A stretch of 64,000 bases of DNA from Salinibacillus aidingensis (GTDB lineage Bacteria; Bacillota; Bacilli; Bacillales; Alkalibacillaceae): contig NZ_BAAADO010000003.1 in assembly GCF_039522525.1 (NCBI RefSeq), positions 372,001-436,000 of the forward strand. Reading direction: 5' to 3'. Positions within the stretch are counted from its first letter, which is position 1, and each line of letters opens with the position of its first letter. Positions 8,598 to 17,730 of the stretch are shown here, one piece after another. The notes beneath the pieces are model-generated. The model was not told the origin of the DNA. It saw nothing but the letters and a program-made list of their open reading frames with translations, and made no database searches. The position numbers and the translations under genes were made by a program.

Positions 8598-9665
8598 ATG
8601 GATAAGTTACTAGAGGTGAAAGACCTTAAAGTTTCCTTTGATACGTTTAGTGGAGAAGTACAGGCTGTACGTGGTGTCAGCTTTGATGTAAAAAAAGGAG
8701 AAACCCTTGCAATTGTTGGTGAATCAGGTTCAGGTAAATCCGTTACAACAAAAGCTTTAATGCAGCTTCTCCCTAAGCCACAGGGATATGTGAAAGATGG
8801 ACAAATTCTTCTTGAGGGAGAAGATCTTGTCCAAAAATCAGAGAAAGATATGCAGAAGCTTCGTGGGCAGGATATTTCAATGATTTTTCAGGATCCTATG
8901 ACTTCGTTAAACCCTACAATGAAAGTAGGTACTCAAATTATGGAGCCCCTCGTTAAACACCAGAATATGAGCCGGGCTAAAGCAAGAGAGAGAGCGATAG
9001 AATTACTTGAACTGGTTGGAATCCCGGATGCAAATACCCGGATAAAACAGTATCCTCACCAGTTTTCCGGTGGTATGCGTCAGCGTGTAGTCATTGCCAT
9101 TGCATTAGCGTGTGATCCTAAGCTGCTAATAGCCGACGAACCAACGACAGCACTTGACGTTACCATTCAAGCGCAGATTTTGGAATTAATGAAGGATATT
9201 CAGCGAAAAACAGATAGCTCAATTATCTTTATTACTCACGATCTCGGTGTCGTGGCCAATGTTGCTGACCGTGTGGCCGTTATGTATGCAGGAAAGATTG
9301 TGGAAATTGGTACAGCTGATGAGATTTTCTATAATCCAAAGCACCCATACACATGGGGATTACTTGGTTCCATGCCGACATTGGATAATGATGGCTTAGA
9401 CCTTGTAGCCATCCCTGGATCACCACCGGACATGACAAATCCTCCAAAAGGGGATGCATTTGCACCACGTAATCAATATGCACTTAAGATTGATGAGGAG
9501 CTTGAACCACCGATGTTCAAAGTATCAGATACGCATTATGCTGCTACCTGGTTGCTTCATGAAAAGGCTCCGAATATTGAACCACCGGAATCGGTCAAAC
9601 GTCGTATGCATGGTATTGCCAGTACAGGTACGATTCCGGGTGTAGCTAAGGACGGTGAAGAATAA
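8598..9665 (+). CDS. oppD: oligopeptide ABC transporter ATPase OppD
   Basis: The protein has 355 residues. It has Walker A GESGSGKS near residue 42, the Q-loop FQDPMTSLNP, the ABC signature FSGGMRQR, Walker B LLIADEPTTALD and the switch ITHDLG. The C-terminal oligopeptide/dipeptide extension carries the HPYTWGLLGSMP motif. It hydrolyses ATP with OppF on the cytoplasmic face. RBS AGGTAGGTG precedes the ATG, and the stop overlaps oppF by one base. Confidence 0.96.
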   Translation: MDKLLEVKDLKVSFDTFSGEVQAVRGVSFDVKKGETLAIVGESGSGKSVTTKALMQLLPKPQGYVKDGQILLEGEDLVQKSEKDMQKLRGQDISMIFQDPMTSLNPTMKVGTQIMEPLVKHQNMSRAKARERAIELLELVGIPDANTRIKQYPHQFSGGMRQRVVIAIALACDPKLLIADEPTTALDVTIQAQILELMKDIQRKTDSSIIFITHDLGVVANVADRVAVMYAGKIVEIGTADEIFYNPKHPYTWGLLGSMPTLDNDGLDLVAIPGSPPDMTNPPKGDAFAPRNQYALKIDEELEPPMFKVSDTHYAATWLLHEKAPNIEPPESVKRRMHGIASTGTIPGVAKDGEE

Positions 9666-10603
9666 TGGCATCTAATGAAAAGTTACTCGAAGTAAAAGAT
9701 TTAAAACAGCATTTCCGTGTCGGACGTAAGGGTGTCGTAAAAGCCGTTGATGGTTTAACATTTGACATCTACAAAGGAGAGACCTTTGGGTTGGTGGGAG
9801 AATCCGGTTGTGGAAAATCTACAACAGGAAGAACGATCATTCGGCTATACGATGCCACAGATGGCCAGGTGAAGTTTAATGGCGAAGATGTTCATGGAAA
9901 AAAATCCAACACTGAACTTAAAAAGTTTAATCGGAAAATGCAAATGATTTTCCAGGACCCTTATGCATCCTTGAATTCCCGTATGAATGTGCAGGATATC
10001 ATTGCAGAGGGAATCGACGTCCATGGTCTTGCGAAAAATGAAAAGGAACGCAAAGAAAGAGTACAGGAATTATTGGAAACAGTAGGATTAAATAAGGAGC
10101 ATGCCAGCCGCTTTCCCCACGAGTTTAGTGGTGGACAGCGTCAGAGAATCGGTATTGCCCGGGCGCTAGCCGTTAAGCCGGAGTTTATTATTGCTGATGA
10201 GCCTATCTCAGCTCTTGATGTATCTATTCAGGCTCAGGTTGTAAACCTTCTGAAGCAGTTGCAGGATGACCATAACTTAACCTATTTATTTATTGCCCAT
10301 GACCTCTCCATGGTAAAATATATTAGTGACCGAATTGGGGTAATGTATTTTGGACATATGGTTGAATTGGCGGATAGTGAAGAGCTGTACCGTAATCCGC
10401 TTCATCCATATACAAAATCTTTACTTTCAGCGATTCCTCTTCCAGACCCTGATTATGAGCGTAGCCGTAAACGAGTGGAATATGATCCATCTATTCATAA
10501 TCAAGATGAGGAATTTGAATTTCGAGAAATCACACCAGGACATTGGGTAAGATGCACCCCAACCGAATTCGAAAAATATAAAAGAGAATCAGAAAATAAA
10601 TAA
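9665..10603 (+). CDS. oppF: oligopeptide ABC transporter ATPase OppF
   Basis: The protein has 312 residues. It has Walker A GESGCGKS near residue 45, the Q-loop FQDPYASLNSRM, the signature FSGGQRQR, Walker B FIIADEPISALD, the switch histidine in IAHDLS, and the C-terminal HPYTKSLLSAIPLPDP motif of OppF/DppF subunits. It pairs with OppD. It is the last gene of the operon and is followed by a strong terminator. Confidence 0.96.
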   Translation: MASNEKLLEVKDLKQHFRVGRKGVVKAVDGLTFDIYKGETFGLVGESGCGKSTTGRTIIRLYDATDGQVKFNGEDVHGKKSNTELKKFNRKMQMIFQDPYASLNSRMNVQDIIAEGIDVHGLAKNEKERKERVQELLETVGLNKEHASRFPHEFSGGQRQRIGIARALAVKPEFIIADEPISALDVSIQAQVVNLLKQLQDDHNLTYLFIAHDLSMVKYISDRIGVMYFGHMVELADSEELYRNPLHPYTKSLLSAIPLPDPDYERSRKRVEYDPSIHNQDEEFEFREITPGHWVRCTPTEFEKYKRESENK

Positions 10604-10644
10604 TATCCGTTTCTTTTACATGTATAAAGTGTAATAAGAGGTAA

Positions 10645-10679
10645 ATCCCTGTTATTTTATAATATAACAGGGATTTTTT
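10645..10679 (+). terminator. opp operon terminator
   Basis: ATCCCTGTTAT and ATAACAGGGAT form an 11-bp stem followed by six T residues, about 40 bases after the oppF stop. Confidence 0.88.
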
Positions 10680-10892
10680 CGTGTCTGAATAATAAAGGCT
10701 GTGATTGGTTTATAGCATACCATGAGAGGCCACGTCCGGATTCAGCACCATTGACAAGGAAACATCCTCATTTTGGCCTTGTCAATAGGTGAATAAAATA
10801 TTTTTCCCGGAGAAAATTAAAAAAAGCCAACAAAATAAAACAAACTTCTAATATAATATAGACATACAATAAAAAATGGGAGTTTGATCAAA

Positions 10893-12218
10893 TTGAATAA
10901 ACCAAGAAGAGAGAAGGCAAGAACCGACATCCATCCGCTTGGGGTAAATTTATCAGGAGAGGAATTCAATGGCAGTAGGGATGATCTGACCTGGCACCCG
11001 TTGCAACCGGGAAAGATACTTTTGATGGCTATTGTAACTCTGATTCTTTCCTTTTTCCCACAACTCATTGTGAATGCGGAAGAAGAAGTGCAATCATTTA
11101 CTGCAAAAATTCATGATTCATATCAAGTACAATTGAAGCAGCGTTCTCTTCCTGAAGATCCGATTGCACGGTTCCTGTACGACTCGGGTCTTCAATTTGA
11201 GTATCCGGAAGCTGTAAGGGGCATTTATGTAACAGGACCATCTGCAGGAGGAAGCCGTTTTGAAGAACTGCTGAATCTGGTTAATCAAACAGAATTGAAT
11301 TCCATGGTTATTGACATTAAAGACGACTATGGAGATCTAACTTTCGATCCTGGAGAGGACTCGCCATATTCGGATATTGGTAAGAATTATATCAGTGATC
11401 TAAGAAGTACACTTGAAACATTGGAAAAAGAAGGGGTATATCCGATTGCACGTATCGTGGTGTTTAAAGATACGAGGCTTGCTGAAAAAAGACCGGAATT
11501 ATCCTTTAAAGAGAATGGATCAATTTGGAAAAATGGACGAGAGGAAGCCTTTGTTAATCCATTCATGAAAGAAGTCTGGGAATATAACCTTGAAATTGCC
11601 AAAATGGCTGCTGAAGCAGGGTTTAAGGATATTCAATTTGATTATGTAAGATTTCCGGAGGGCTTTGAAAAGCGGGATGATATCCTTCAATACAGTGAAG
11701 GTGAGTATGCAGATTTAGACATGGATAATGTTCAGAAGCGTGTCAAAGCGGTTACGGACTTTGTATCCTACGCTAAAGAGAAATTGGCCTATTATAATGT
11801 TGATTTATCTGTAGATATTTTTGGTTATTCTGCAACAATTCCGGAAGCTCCTGGGATTGGACAGAACTTTTCCAAGATTTCAAGCAATGTCGATGTCATT
11901 TCCTCCATGGTCTATCCAAGTCATTGGACCAGTTATTTCGATATTCCATTCCCAGACAAGGAACCCTACAAGCTGGTTAAGGAATATGTAAAGGTGGAAA
12001 ATGAACGCTTGGGTGAACTTGAGAACTCCCCTGTTTCAAGACCGTGGATTCAGGACTTTGAAGCTCCATGGTTATATTCAGGAGCACCAACCCAATATGG
12101 GAAGGCTGAAGTGGAAGCCCAAATTAAAGCATTGAATGAAGGCGGGGTTCATGAGTTCCTTCTCTGGAACCCATCAAATAAGTATACAAAGAATGTGGAT
12201 TATACCCCACTAGATTAA
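10893..12218 (+). CDS. membrane-anchored putative glycoside hydrolase (DUF4015-like)
   Basis: The protein has 441 residues. A basic cytoplasmic start of about 45 residues is followed by one membrane or signal segment (LLMAIVTLILSFFPQLIVNA) and an extracellular TIM-barrel-like domain. Marks of the family are RGIYVTGPSAGG, SMVIDIKDDYGDLTF, YPIARIVVFKD, AFVNPF, FKDIQFDYVRFPEG and VDIFGYS; the acidic residues in DIQFDYVRFP are at the expected catalytic region. These proteins are thought to act on extracellular glycans. The start is uncertain: TTG 10893 has GGGAG 10 bases upstream, while another TTG at 10884 is only a few bases from it. The stretch after opp holds nothing else. Confidence 0.85.
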   Translation: MNKPRREKARTDIHPLGVNLSGEEFNGSRDDLTWHPLQPGKILLMAIVTLILSFFPQLIVNAEEEVQSFTAKIHDSYQVQLKQRSLPEDPIARFLYDSGLQFEYPEAVRGIYVTGPSAGGSRFEELLNLVNQTELNSMVIDIKDDYGDLTFDPGEDSPYSDIGKNYISDLRSTLETLEKEGVYPIARIVVFKDTRLAEKRPELSFKENGSIWKNGREEAFVNPFMKEVWEYNLEIAKMAAEAGFKDIQFDYVRFPEGFEKRDDILQYSEGEYADLDMDNVQKRVKAVTDFVSYAKEKLAYYNVDLSVDIFGYSATIPEAPGIGQNFSKISSNVDVISSMVYPSHWTSYFDIPFPDKEPYKLVKEYVKVENERLGELENSPVSRPWIQDFEAPWLYSGAPTQYGKAEVEAQIKALNEGGVHEFLLWNPSNKYTKNVDYTPLD

Positions 12219-12223
12219 TTAAT

Positions 12224-12260
12224 AAAAAAGGACAATTCTGCTCAGGAAGTGTCCTTTTTT
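12224..12260. terminator. bidirectional terminator
   Basis: AAAAAAGGACA pairs with TGTCCTTTTTT around a loop of about 14 bases. It sits between two convergent genes and has T-runs in both directions. Confidence 0.85.
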
Positions 12261-12272
12261 CTCATTAATGAT

Positions 12273-12461
12273 TCAAGTTTGATGCTTTCCGCCAACCTGT
12301 TTCCAGTTTGATTGGATGGAGTGAGACTGTGAGGAATAGTGATTTTTTGTTTTTCGACCAAATAGCCTTTCACCGGAAAATTGAACAATAACAGCAGAGA
12401 AAGCGGTTAATCCAATGATTAAAATCCCCAATAATGATAACTCTAAAACAAAGGAACCCAT
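12273..12461 (-). CDS. small single-span membrane protein
   Basis: The product has 62 residues, with an N-terminal hydrophobic segment (about 4-30) and a polar, Ser/Gln/Lys-rich cytoplasmic tail starting RLFGRKTKNH. The minus-strand ATG is preceded by a run of seven G residues about 10 bases upstream, a usable ribosome site, and the gene ends just before a bidirectional terminator. I do not recognise the family. It may be a real small membrane protein, but coding evidence is limited to topology and the RBS. Confidence 0.5.
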   Translation of the reverse strand: MGSFVLELSLLGILIIGLTAFSAVIVQFSGERLFGRKTKNHYSSQSHSIQSNWKQVGGKHQT

Positions 12462-12620
12462 AACTTCCGACCCCCCCTACAGTCATCTTATAATTCATTG
12501 TATGCTATCAGCGGCGGTTTGAAAAGTCTGAAAATAATTCTCAAGTAATCCCGGAAATATTTCACTTTTACAAGAGGTTTCGTTATAATAAAAAAGGACA
12601 AATGGAGAAGGAGTAGATTT

Positions 12621-13199
12621 ATGAACTGGTATGAAAAGCTCAGTAAGTATTTTCCCGTTGAGGAAATGAAATCAAAAGAGCATATGGAAAGACTTCTTGA
12701 AGAAAAAGGAGACGTCTATTATAAGGATGAGGGTGAGCATCACGTTATGATGTATGCGGAGTTTGACACCTTCATTTTTATTGATTACGTCTATGTTTCC
12801 AGTGCTTCCAGAGGAAAAGGGATTGGGCATCAATTGATGGAGAAGCTGAAAGAAAAAGGGAAGCCCATCATTCTGGAAGTGGAACCCATTGATTATGAAG
12901 ATACGGATACAGAAAAGCGACTGCATTTTTATCAAAAAGAAGGGTTTCAGCATGCAAGATCGATAGGTTATACAAGAAGGTCATTGGCAACAAATGAAAT
13001 AAATGAAATGGAAATTCTTTATTGGTCCCCTGAACATGAAACAGAAGAAGAAATTTTTGAGAAAATGAAAAAGATGTATAAAAGTATTCATACCTATAAA
13101 GATAAAGAATTCTACGGTGAATCCTATGAGCCTGTTGATAAAGTACTGACCTTTGATGAGAGCAGAAATGACAATATCTTTGACGAACTGGATGATTAA
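12621..13199 (+). CDS. yjbC: GNAT-family acetyltransferase YjbC
   Basis: The protein has 192 residues, as in B. subtilis YjbC. The acetyl-CoA binding segment VYVSSASRGKGIGHQLMEKL is near residues 60-80, followed by LHFYQKEGFQ and a long acidic C-terminal tail (SPEHETEEEIFEKM to the end). It probably acetylates a small molecule or protein; the substrate is unknown. In B. subtilis yjbC lies directly upstream of spx and both belong to stress-induced transcripts. Here about 270 bases separate them. RBS GGAGAAGGAG precedes the ATG. Confidence 0.88.
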   Translation: MNWYEKLSKYFPVEEMKSKEHMERLLEEKGDVYYKDEGEHHVMMYAEFDTFIFIDYVYVSSASRGKGIGHQLMEKLKEKGKPIILEVEPIDYEDTDTEKRLHFYQKEGFQHARSIGYTRRSLATNEINEMEILYWSPEHETEEEIFEKMKKMYKSIHTYKDKEFYGESYEPVDKVLTFDESRNDNIFDELDD

Positions 13200-13470
13200 A
13201 TTTCTGAGCGAATTGAAAAAACCTCCCGCCTGAATGATAATGAACGTTTGTTATTTCTCCCTAAAAAATGGTTTAGGGGATGAGATAATAGGGAATAATA
13301 ACTAATAATAGTGGCGAAATATTGAACAATATTTAAACAATTCCAATACCCTCTATCCTCATTTATCATTTTGTAGTATACTTAGTATGTAGTATTTTAG
13401 ATTATATTAATTATAATCTAATAAAACTTTTTTTGTTTCTGGAAGCAATCCTTTTAAAGGAGTGAAACAT

Positions 13471-13866
13471 ATGGTAACCTTATTCACATCTCCAAGCTGC
13501 ACATCTTGTCGGAAAGCAAGAACCTGGCTTGAGGAGCACGATATTCCATTTAAGGAACGAAACATTTTCTCTGAATATTTGACCATTGATGAAGTCAAGG
13601 AGATACTGAGAATGACTGAAAACGGGACAGATGAAATCATCTCTACTCGTTCAAAAGTGTTTCAGGAATTAAATGCGGACTTAGATCAACTGCCATTGAA
13701 GGATTTAATTGATTTAATACAGAAAAATCCTGGACTTCTTCGTCGCCCGATTATTATGGATGAAAAGAGACTCCAGGTAGGGTATAACGAAGATGAAATT
13801 CGTCGATTCCTGCCTCGAAAAGTACGTTCATTCCAGCTGAAGGAAGCGCAAAGACTTGTCAATTAA
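13471..13866 (+). CDS. spx: global thiol-stress regulator Spx
   Basis: The protein has 131 residues, the exact family length. The redox switch CTSC lies at residues 10-13 (SPSCTSCRKARTWL), followed by the ArsC-like fold and RRPIIMDEKRLQVGYNEDEIR. The conserved C-terminus that ClpXP reads is present. Spx binds the RNA polymerase alpha subunit and redirects transcription under disulfide stress. The ATG at 13471 has AAAGGAG 8 bases upstream; a GTG three codons earlier lies inside the ribosome site. The upstream region has an AT-rich palindrome centred on TATAAT (13412-13417). Confidence 0.97.
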   Translation: MVTLFTSPSCTSCRKARTWLEEHDIPFKERNIFSEYLTIDEVKEILRMTENGTDEIISTRSKVFQELNADLDQLPLKDLIDLIQKNPGLLRRPIIMDEKRLQVGYNEDEIRRFLPRKVRSFQLKEAQRLVN

Positions 13867-13888
13867 TTAAAGTTCAGGGAAATGAAAT

Positions 13889-13968
13889 TAAAAGGTCCGA
13901 TTCCTTACATTCATATATATGAGAGGCTAACTGCCACTCATGTATATGAAAAGAATCAGACCTTTTTT
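13889..13968 (+). terminator. long terminator hairpin after spx
   Basis: AAAAGGTC, GATTC and TTCATATATATGAG pair imperfectly with CTCATGTATATGAA, GAATC and GACCTTTTTT, giving an extended stem of about 30 bp that ends in a T-run. It lies between spx and the convergent TerC gene. Confidence 0.75.
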
Positions 13969-13993
13969 CTTTTAATCAGACCTTTTTTCTTTA
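13954..13993 (+). repeat. 20-bp tandem duplication of the terminator 3' arm
   Basis: AATCAGACCTTTTTTCTTTT is immediately followed by AATCAGACCTTTTTTCTTTA. The second copy duplicates the descending arm and T-tract of the preceding terminator. Confidence 0.8.
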
Positions 13994-14007
13994 TTCAGGT
14001 ACTTTCA

Positions 14008-14685
14008 TTATTTAACGGTTTTGATTTTACGCTGATCAACGTTGTAACCAGTGATAATGACAAACAGGATCATTACGATTGGAAGTATATAGTGGAGTAT
14101 GCTGAACTGCTCAAAAATTGGCTGCAATCGTTCCTCGCCAAGGATCATCTCACTTGCTGTGTAAGCCAGAATACTTGCTCCAATATAAACCAATACAGGG
14201 AATTTCTCCATTGTAAATAGAATAATTTTGCTTCCCCAGATGATAATAGGTACCGAGATGATTAAACCAATGATAACAAGGATGATGTTTCCGCCGGATG
14301 CACCTGCAAGCGCAATGACATTATCAAATCCCATAACTACATCTGCAAATACAATCGTTTTGATAGCTGAGAGCAGGTTATCACTGCCCTTAATATCCGG
14401 GTCGTCCCCGTCATCTGTAAGTAAATGGATAGCAATATAAACAAGAAGAAGCCCTCCGACAAATTGTAAAAATGGGATTTGTAATAGATAAAGTGCTACG
14501 GCAGTTAACAAGATTCTGATACATATAGCTAAGCCTGTCCCCCAAATAATCGCTTTATTCCGCTGGCTTAAGGGGAGATTACGACTTGCAAGTGCAATGA
14601 CAATGGCGTTATCACCACCGAGGACCAAATCAATACCTATGATTGCAATAATGGACTTAATGAATTCAAAATCTAAAAATTCCAT
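14008..14685 (-). CDS. yjbE: TerC family integral membrane protein (YjbE-like)
   Basis: The protein has 225 residues with about seven membrane segments. TerC marks are IDLVLGGDNAIVIALA near residues 17-32, with the metal-binding Asp residues, and the second half motif FADVVMGFDNVIALAG. TerC proteins are linked to export of manganese and metalation of secreted enzymes. The frame continues upstream, but the ATG at 14685 follows GGGAGGTATTATCC and starts MEFLDFEF, as in homologues. It lies between spx and mecA as in B. subtilis, but points the other way from both. Confidence 0.9.
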   Translation of the reverse strand: MEFLDFEFIKSIIAIIGIDLVLGGDNAIVIALASRNLPLSQRNKAIIWGTGLAICIRILLTAVALYLLQIPFLQFVGGLLLVYIAIHLLTDDGDDPDIKGSDNLLSAIKTIVFADVVMGFDNVIALAGASGGNIILVIIGLIISVPIIIWGSKIILFTMEKFPVLVYIGASILAYTASEMILGEERLQPIFEQFSILHYILPIVMILFVIITGYNVDQRKIKTVK

Positions 14686-14962
14686 GGATAATACCTCCCC
14701 AAACAGGTGACAAATAGAGTGAAATACGGTAAAATAATAAATCAAACCTTAGCACATAAGGAGCATGATGTTTAGCTTTTTAAATGCAGGGTAACTAATT
14801 TGTAAGGTTTAGATATATGGACTCACGTTTGTTTTTTAAAGAACGAGCAATATAATTTTCATTTTATTTAGTTTTATCATAAAATATAACAAAAGTAGTT
14901 TATTTTAAGGGGTTAGTTTTCCCTTCAATTGATAAATGAAAACCAGAAGGGAGAGTTTTAAA

Positions 14963-15661
14963 ATGGAAATCGAGCGTATTAATGAAAACACAGTCAAGTT
15001 TTACATCTCCTATATGGATATAGAGGATCGCGGTTTTGATCGTGAAGATGTCTGGTATAACCGGGAAAAAAGTGAACAGCTCTTCTGGGAAATGATGGAT
15101 GAGGTGAATGAACAGGAAGAATTTACTGTAGATGGTCCATTATGGATTCAAGTACAGGCAATGGATAAAGGCCTTGAGATTATTGTTACGAAGGCCCAGT
15201 TATCCAAGGATGGCCACAAGCTTGAGCTTCCAACTGATGAAGGAAAGTTATTGGATTTACCAATAGATGATAAAATGGAATCATTATTAGATAAAGGCCA
15301 CTTTTTGAATGGTGAGCAGACAGACACAGAGGATCAGGATGAGGAAAATGAGGATGATCAGGAGGAATTTTCCATTGTTCTGAAGTTTACCGATATTGAA
15401 AACGTCATACAGTTAGGTCATTCCATCCGTGATTCATTTGTATTTCATGATGAACTTTATCACTATGATCAGGCCTACTATTTGTTTATTCAGTTCAAAG
15501 ATGATTTGCTGGACGATGATGAACAGGAAGATGTCATTAGCCACATGCTCGAATATAGTGAAGAAAGCAGTATGACCATTCACCGATTAAGTGAATATGG
15601 GAATCAGATTTATGAGCAAAGTGCATTGGAACAAATCAAAACCCATTTCCCTAATTTATAG
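14963..15661 (+). CDS. mecA: ClpC adaptor protein MecA
   Basis: The protein has 232 residues. The N-terminal substrate-recognition domain begins MEIERINENTVKFYISY and includes DIEDRGFDREDVWYNREKSE. An acidic linker (about 120-145, rich in Asp/Glu/Gln) leads to the C-terminal ClpC-binding domain with FTDIENVIQLG and YYLFIQF. MecA delivers ComK and other substrates to ClpCP and regulates competence. The ATG at 14963 has AAGGGAGAG upstream; an earlier in-frame start lacks one. The gene is monocistronic, with its own terminator. Confidence 0.95.
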   Translation: MEIERINENTVKFYISYMDIEDRGFDREDVWYNREKSEQLFWEMMDEVNEQEEFTVDGPLWIQVQAMDKGLEIIVTKAQLSKDGHKLELPTDEGKLLDLPIDDKMESLLDKGHFLNGEQTDTEDQDEENEDDQEEFSIVLKFTDIENVIQLGHSIRDSFVFHDELYHYDQAYYLFIQFKDDLLDDDEQEDVISHMLEYSEESSMTIHRLSEYGNQIYEQSALEQIKTHFPNL

Positions 15662-15670
15662 AGGTTCAAG

Positions 15671-15703
15671 GACATTCCAAAAATATTGGAATGTCTTTTT
15701 TTG
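15671..15703 (+). terminator. mecA terminator
   Basis: GACATTCCA and TGGAATGTC pair around a short AT loop and are followed by seven T residues, about 10 bases after the mecA stop. Confidence 0.9.
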
Positions 15704-15867
15704 TGGTTCTAAAATATATATGGGGGTGGGGGAGATAAGGGAAAAACTCTCTGAGTAAATGGTGATAAGGATGTATGATGCTTGTTTTTATTGAAAAATT
15801 ACATTAGATTAGAAGTGTGAGGTCATTAATCTGAAACAATATTCCAGCTAAAATCGTAGAGGAATTT

Positions 15868-16023
15868 ATCACGTATTAACTGGCCGTAATACCCCCACTT
15901 CAGGTTTTGGGGGTACCCCAACAAGACGAAGTGGGGGATAAACGGCCAGTAAAAACCTGATAAGTCAACTAACCATCAGTGGGGGATGGAGAAAACCCCC
16001 TACTGATGGAAGTTTCACTTTAT
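15868..16023 (+). mobile_element. dispersed two-hairpin element, copy 1 (full length)
   Basis: This is one of eight copies in the window. It begins TTTATCACGTATTAACTGGCCGTAATAC, continues as a long imperfect hairpin (ACTGGCCGT and CCCCCACTT pairing with AAGTGGGGG and ACGGCCAGT), a linker, then a second hairpin ACCATCAGTGGGGG/CCCCCTACTGATGG, and ends GAAGTTTCACTTTAT. It fills most of the 384-base gap between the mecA terminator and the cardiolipin synthase gene. It encodes no protein. Confidence 0.85.
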
Positions 16024-16045
16024 AACAGTTAAGGAAGGTCTATCT

Positions 16046-17554
16046 ATGTTTAAACGTATTCAACTTTTCGTATTCTTGATTATGGTCGTCGGTTTTCTCT
16101 ATATCGTAACCGAATTCTGGGGAAGTTGGATTGTTACGGCTTATTCTATTTTTATATCCATATCCGTCGTTTTTATCTCGTTTTTAATTTTTATTGAGAA
16201 TCGTAATCCCAGTCAGACTTTAAATTGGCTGCTTGTTCTGGCCGCCTTCCCGGGTGTTGGTTTTTTCTTTTATCTTTTTTTCGGTCAGAACTTTCGTAAA
16301 CGTAAAATGTTTAAGCAAAAGGCTGAATTGGATCTGAGAGCGTTCAGGCAGGTTGAGGGCAGTCGCTTTCTGAATCAGAGAGAACTTAATCATTTGGGAG
16401 ATTACCAGCGACAATCCTTTCGTCTGGCTCAGAGGCTTGGACATTCTCCTATTTCATTTCATACGGATACAAGAGTTTTAACAAATGGTTCCGAGAGTTT
16501 TCCTGCTATGCTGGAAGAGCTGAAGCAGGCGGAACACCATATTCATTTAGAATTTTATATTGTAAGAGATGATCAATTGGGAAATGAATTTAAGGATGTC
16601 CTGGTAGAAAAAGCGAAAAATGGCATCGAAGTTCGTTTCCTTTATGATGCAGTAGGGAGCTGGGAGCTTTCTAATGGTTTTAAAGAGGAACTGAAGCGTG
16701 CAGGTGTGGAAATGGTTCCTTTTTCTCCGGTTAAACTGCCATTTCTGAACAATAAAATTAATTTTCGTAACCACCGAAAAATTGTTGTGGTTGATGGAAA
16801 AATAGGGTTTGCAGGTGGATTAAATATCGGGGATGAATATATTGGCCGAAACAAGTACTACGGGAATTGGCGTGATACCCATTTATATGTTCGTGGTGAA
16901 GCGGTGCGAAGCCTTCAGACGATTTTTCTGCAGGATTGGTATTATATGACGGGAAAAGCTTTGCTGAAGCCTGCCTACTTATCCCCTGAATACATCATTG
17001 AAAATAAAGGGGGAGTTCAGCTCGTTGCGGGTGGACCGGATACGGAATGGGAGACCATTAAAATGCTGTTCTTTTCTCTCATGACATCTGCACAGCAGTC
17101 AATCTGGATTGCCTCACCCTATTTTATTCCGGATACCGATATTCTCTCAGCCATTAAAACGGCTGCTCTGAGTGGGGTTGATGTGAAACTGCTCGTTCCC
17201 AATCGGCCGGATAAAAAAATCGTTTTTTATGCTTCTCAATCCTATTATCCTGAGCTGTTAGAAGCGGGCGTGAAAATTTATCGTTATAATGAAGGGTTCC
17301 TACATAGCAAGGTCATGATTGTCGATCAGGAACTGGCATCCATAGGAACGTCAAATATGGATATGAGAAGCTTTCACCTGAATTTTGAGGTCAACGCCTT
17401 TCTTTATAAGACAGACAGCGTAGAGCAGCTTGTAACGGATTTTGAGAAGGATCTTCAGCATTCCACTCAGCTGGAACATTCCAGATTTTTAAAGCGCCCG
17501 ATTTTTATGAAAATATACGAGTCAACCTGTCGGCTCTTATCACCACTATTATAA
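16046..17554 (+). CDS. cls: cardiolipin synthase
   Basis: The protein has 502 residues. Two N-terminal membrane segments (about 7-25 and 30-55) precede two phospholipase D motifs: NHRKIVVVDGKIGFAGGLNI near residue 240 and HSKVMIVDQELASIGTSNMD near residue 420. Each has the HxK(x4)D core needed for phosphatidyl transfer. The enzyme makes cardiolipin from two phosphatidylglycerols at the membrane, a lipid typically raised under salt stress. RBS GGAAGG precedes the ATG. Copy 1 of the dispersed element ends 23 bases upstream, so its promoter lies in or before that element. Confidence 0.95.
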   Translation: MFKRIQLFVFLIMVVGFLYIVTEFWGSWIVTAYSIFISISVVFISFLIFIENRNPSQTLNWLLVLAAFPGVGFFFYLFFGQNFRKRKMFKQKAELDLRAFRQVEGSRFLNQRELNHLGDYQRQSFRLAQRLGHSPISFHTDTRVLTNGSESFPAMLEELKQAEHHIHLEFYIVRDDQLGNEFKDVLVEKAKNGIEVRFLYDAVGSWELSNGFKEELKRAGVEMVPFSPVKLPFLNNKINFRNHRKIVVVDGKIGFAGGLNIGDEYIGRNKYYGNWRDTHLYVRGEAVRSLQTIFLQDWYYMTGKALLKPAYLSPEYIIENKGGVQLVAGGPDTEWETIKMLFFSLMTSAQQSIWIASPYFIPDTDILSAIKTAALSGVDVKLLVPNRPDKKIVFYASQSYYPELLEAGVKIYRYNEGFLHSKVMIVDQELASIGTSNMDMRSFHLNFEVNAFLYKTDSVEQLVTDFEKDLQHSTQLEHSRFLKRPIFMKIYESTCRLLSPLL

Positions 17555-17562
17555 TTTAACGA

Positions 17563-17600
17563 AACATGTATTTCTCGAAATGAGAGGTACATGTTTTTTT
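17563..17600 (+). terminator. cls terminator
   Basis: AAACATGTATTTCTC pairs imperfectly with GAGAGGTACATGTTT, followed by a run of T residues. Confidence 0.82.
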
Positions 17601-17730
17601 AATTACTCTAGTAAAATTTCAGATTTTATACGTGTTCCTGCCTTATACAAAAGCAAAATAGTCTTTTTACAGATAAGATTTCGTTGTTTATTCTAAGTGA
17701 AAGGAATATTCAGACGGAGAGGTGATGGAT

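Noticed and set aside
13882..14220. Plus-strand 112-codon frame over the spx terminator and TerC gene end
   Set aside because: It covers the long terminator hairpin and is antisense to the well-supported TerC gene.
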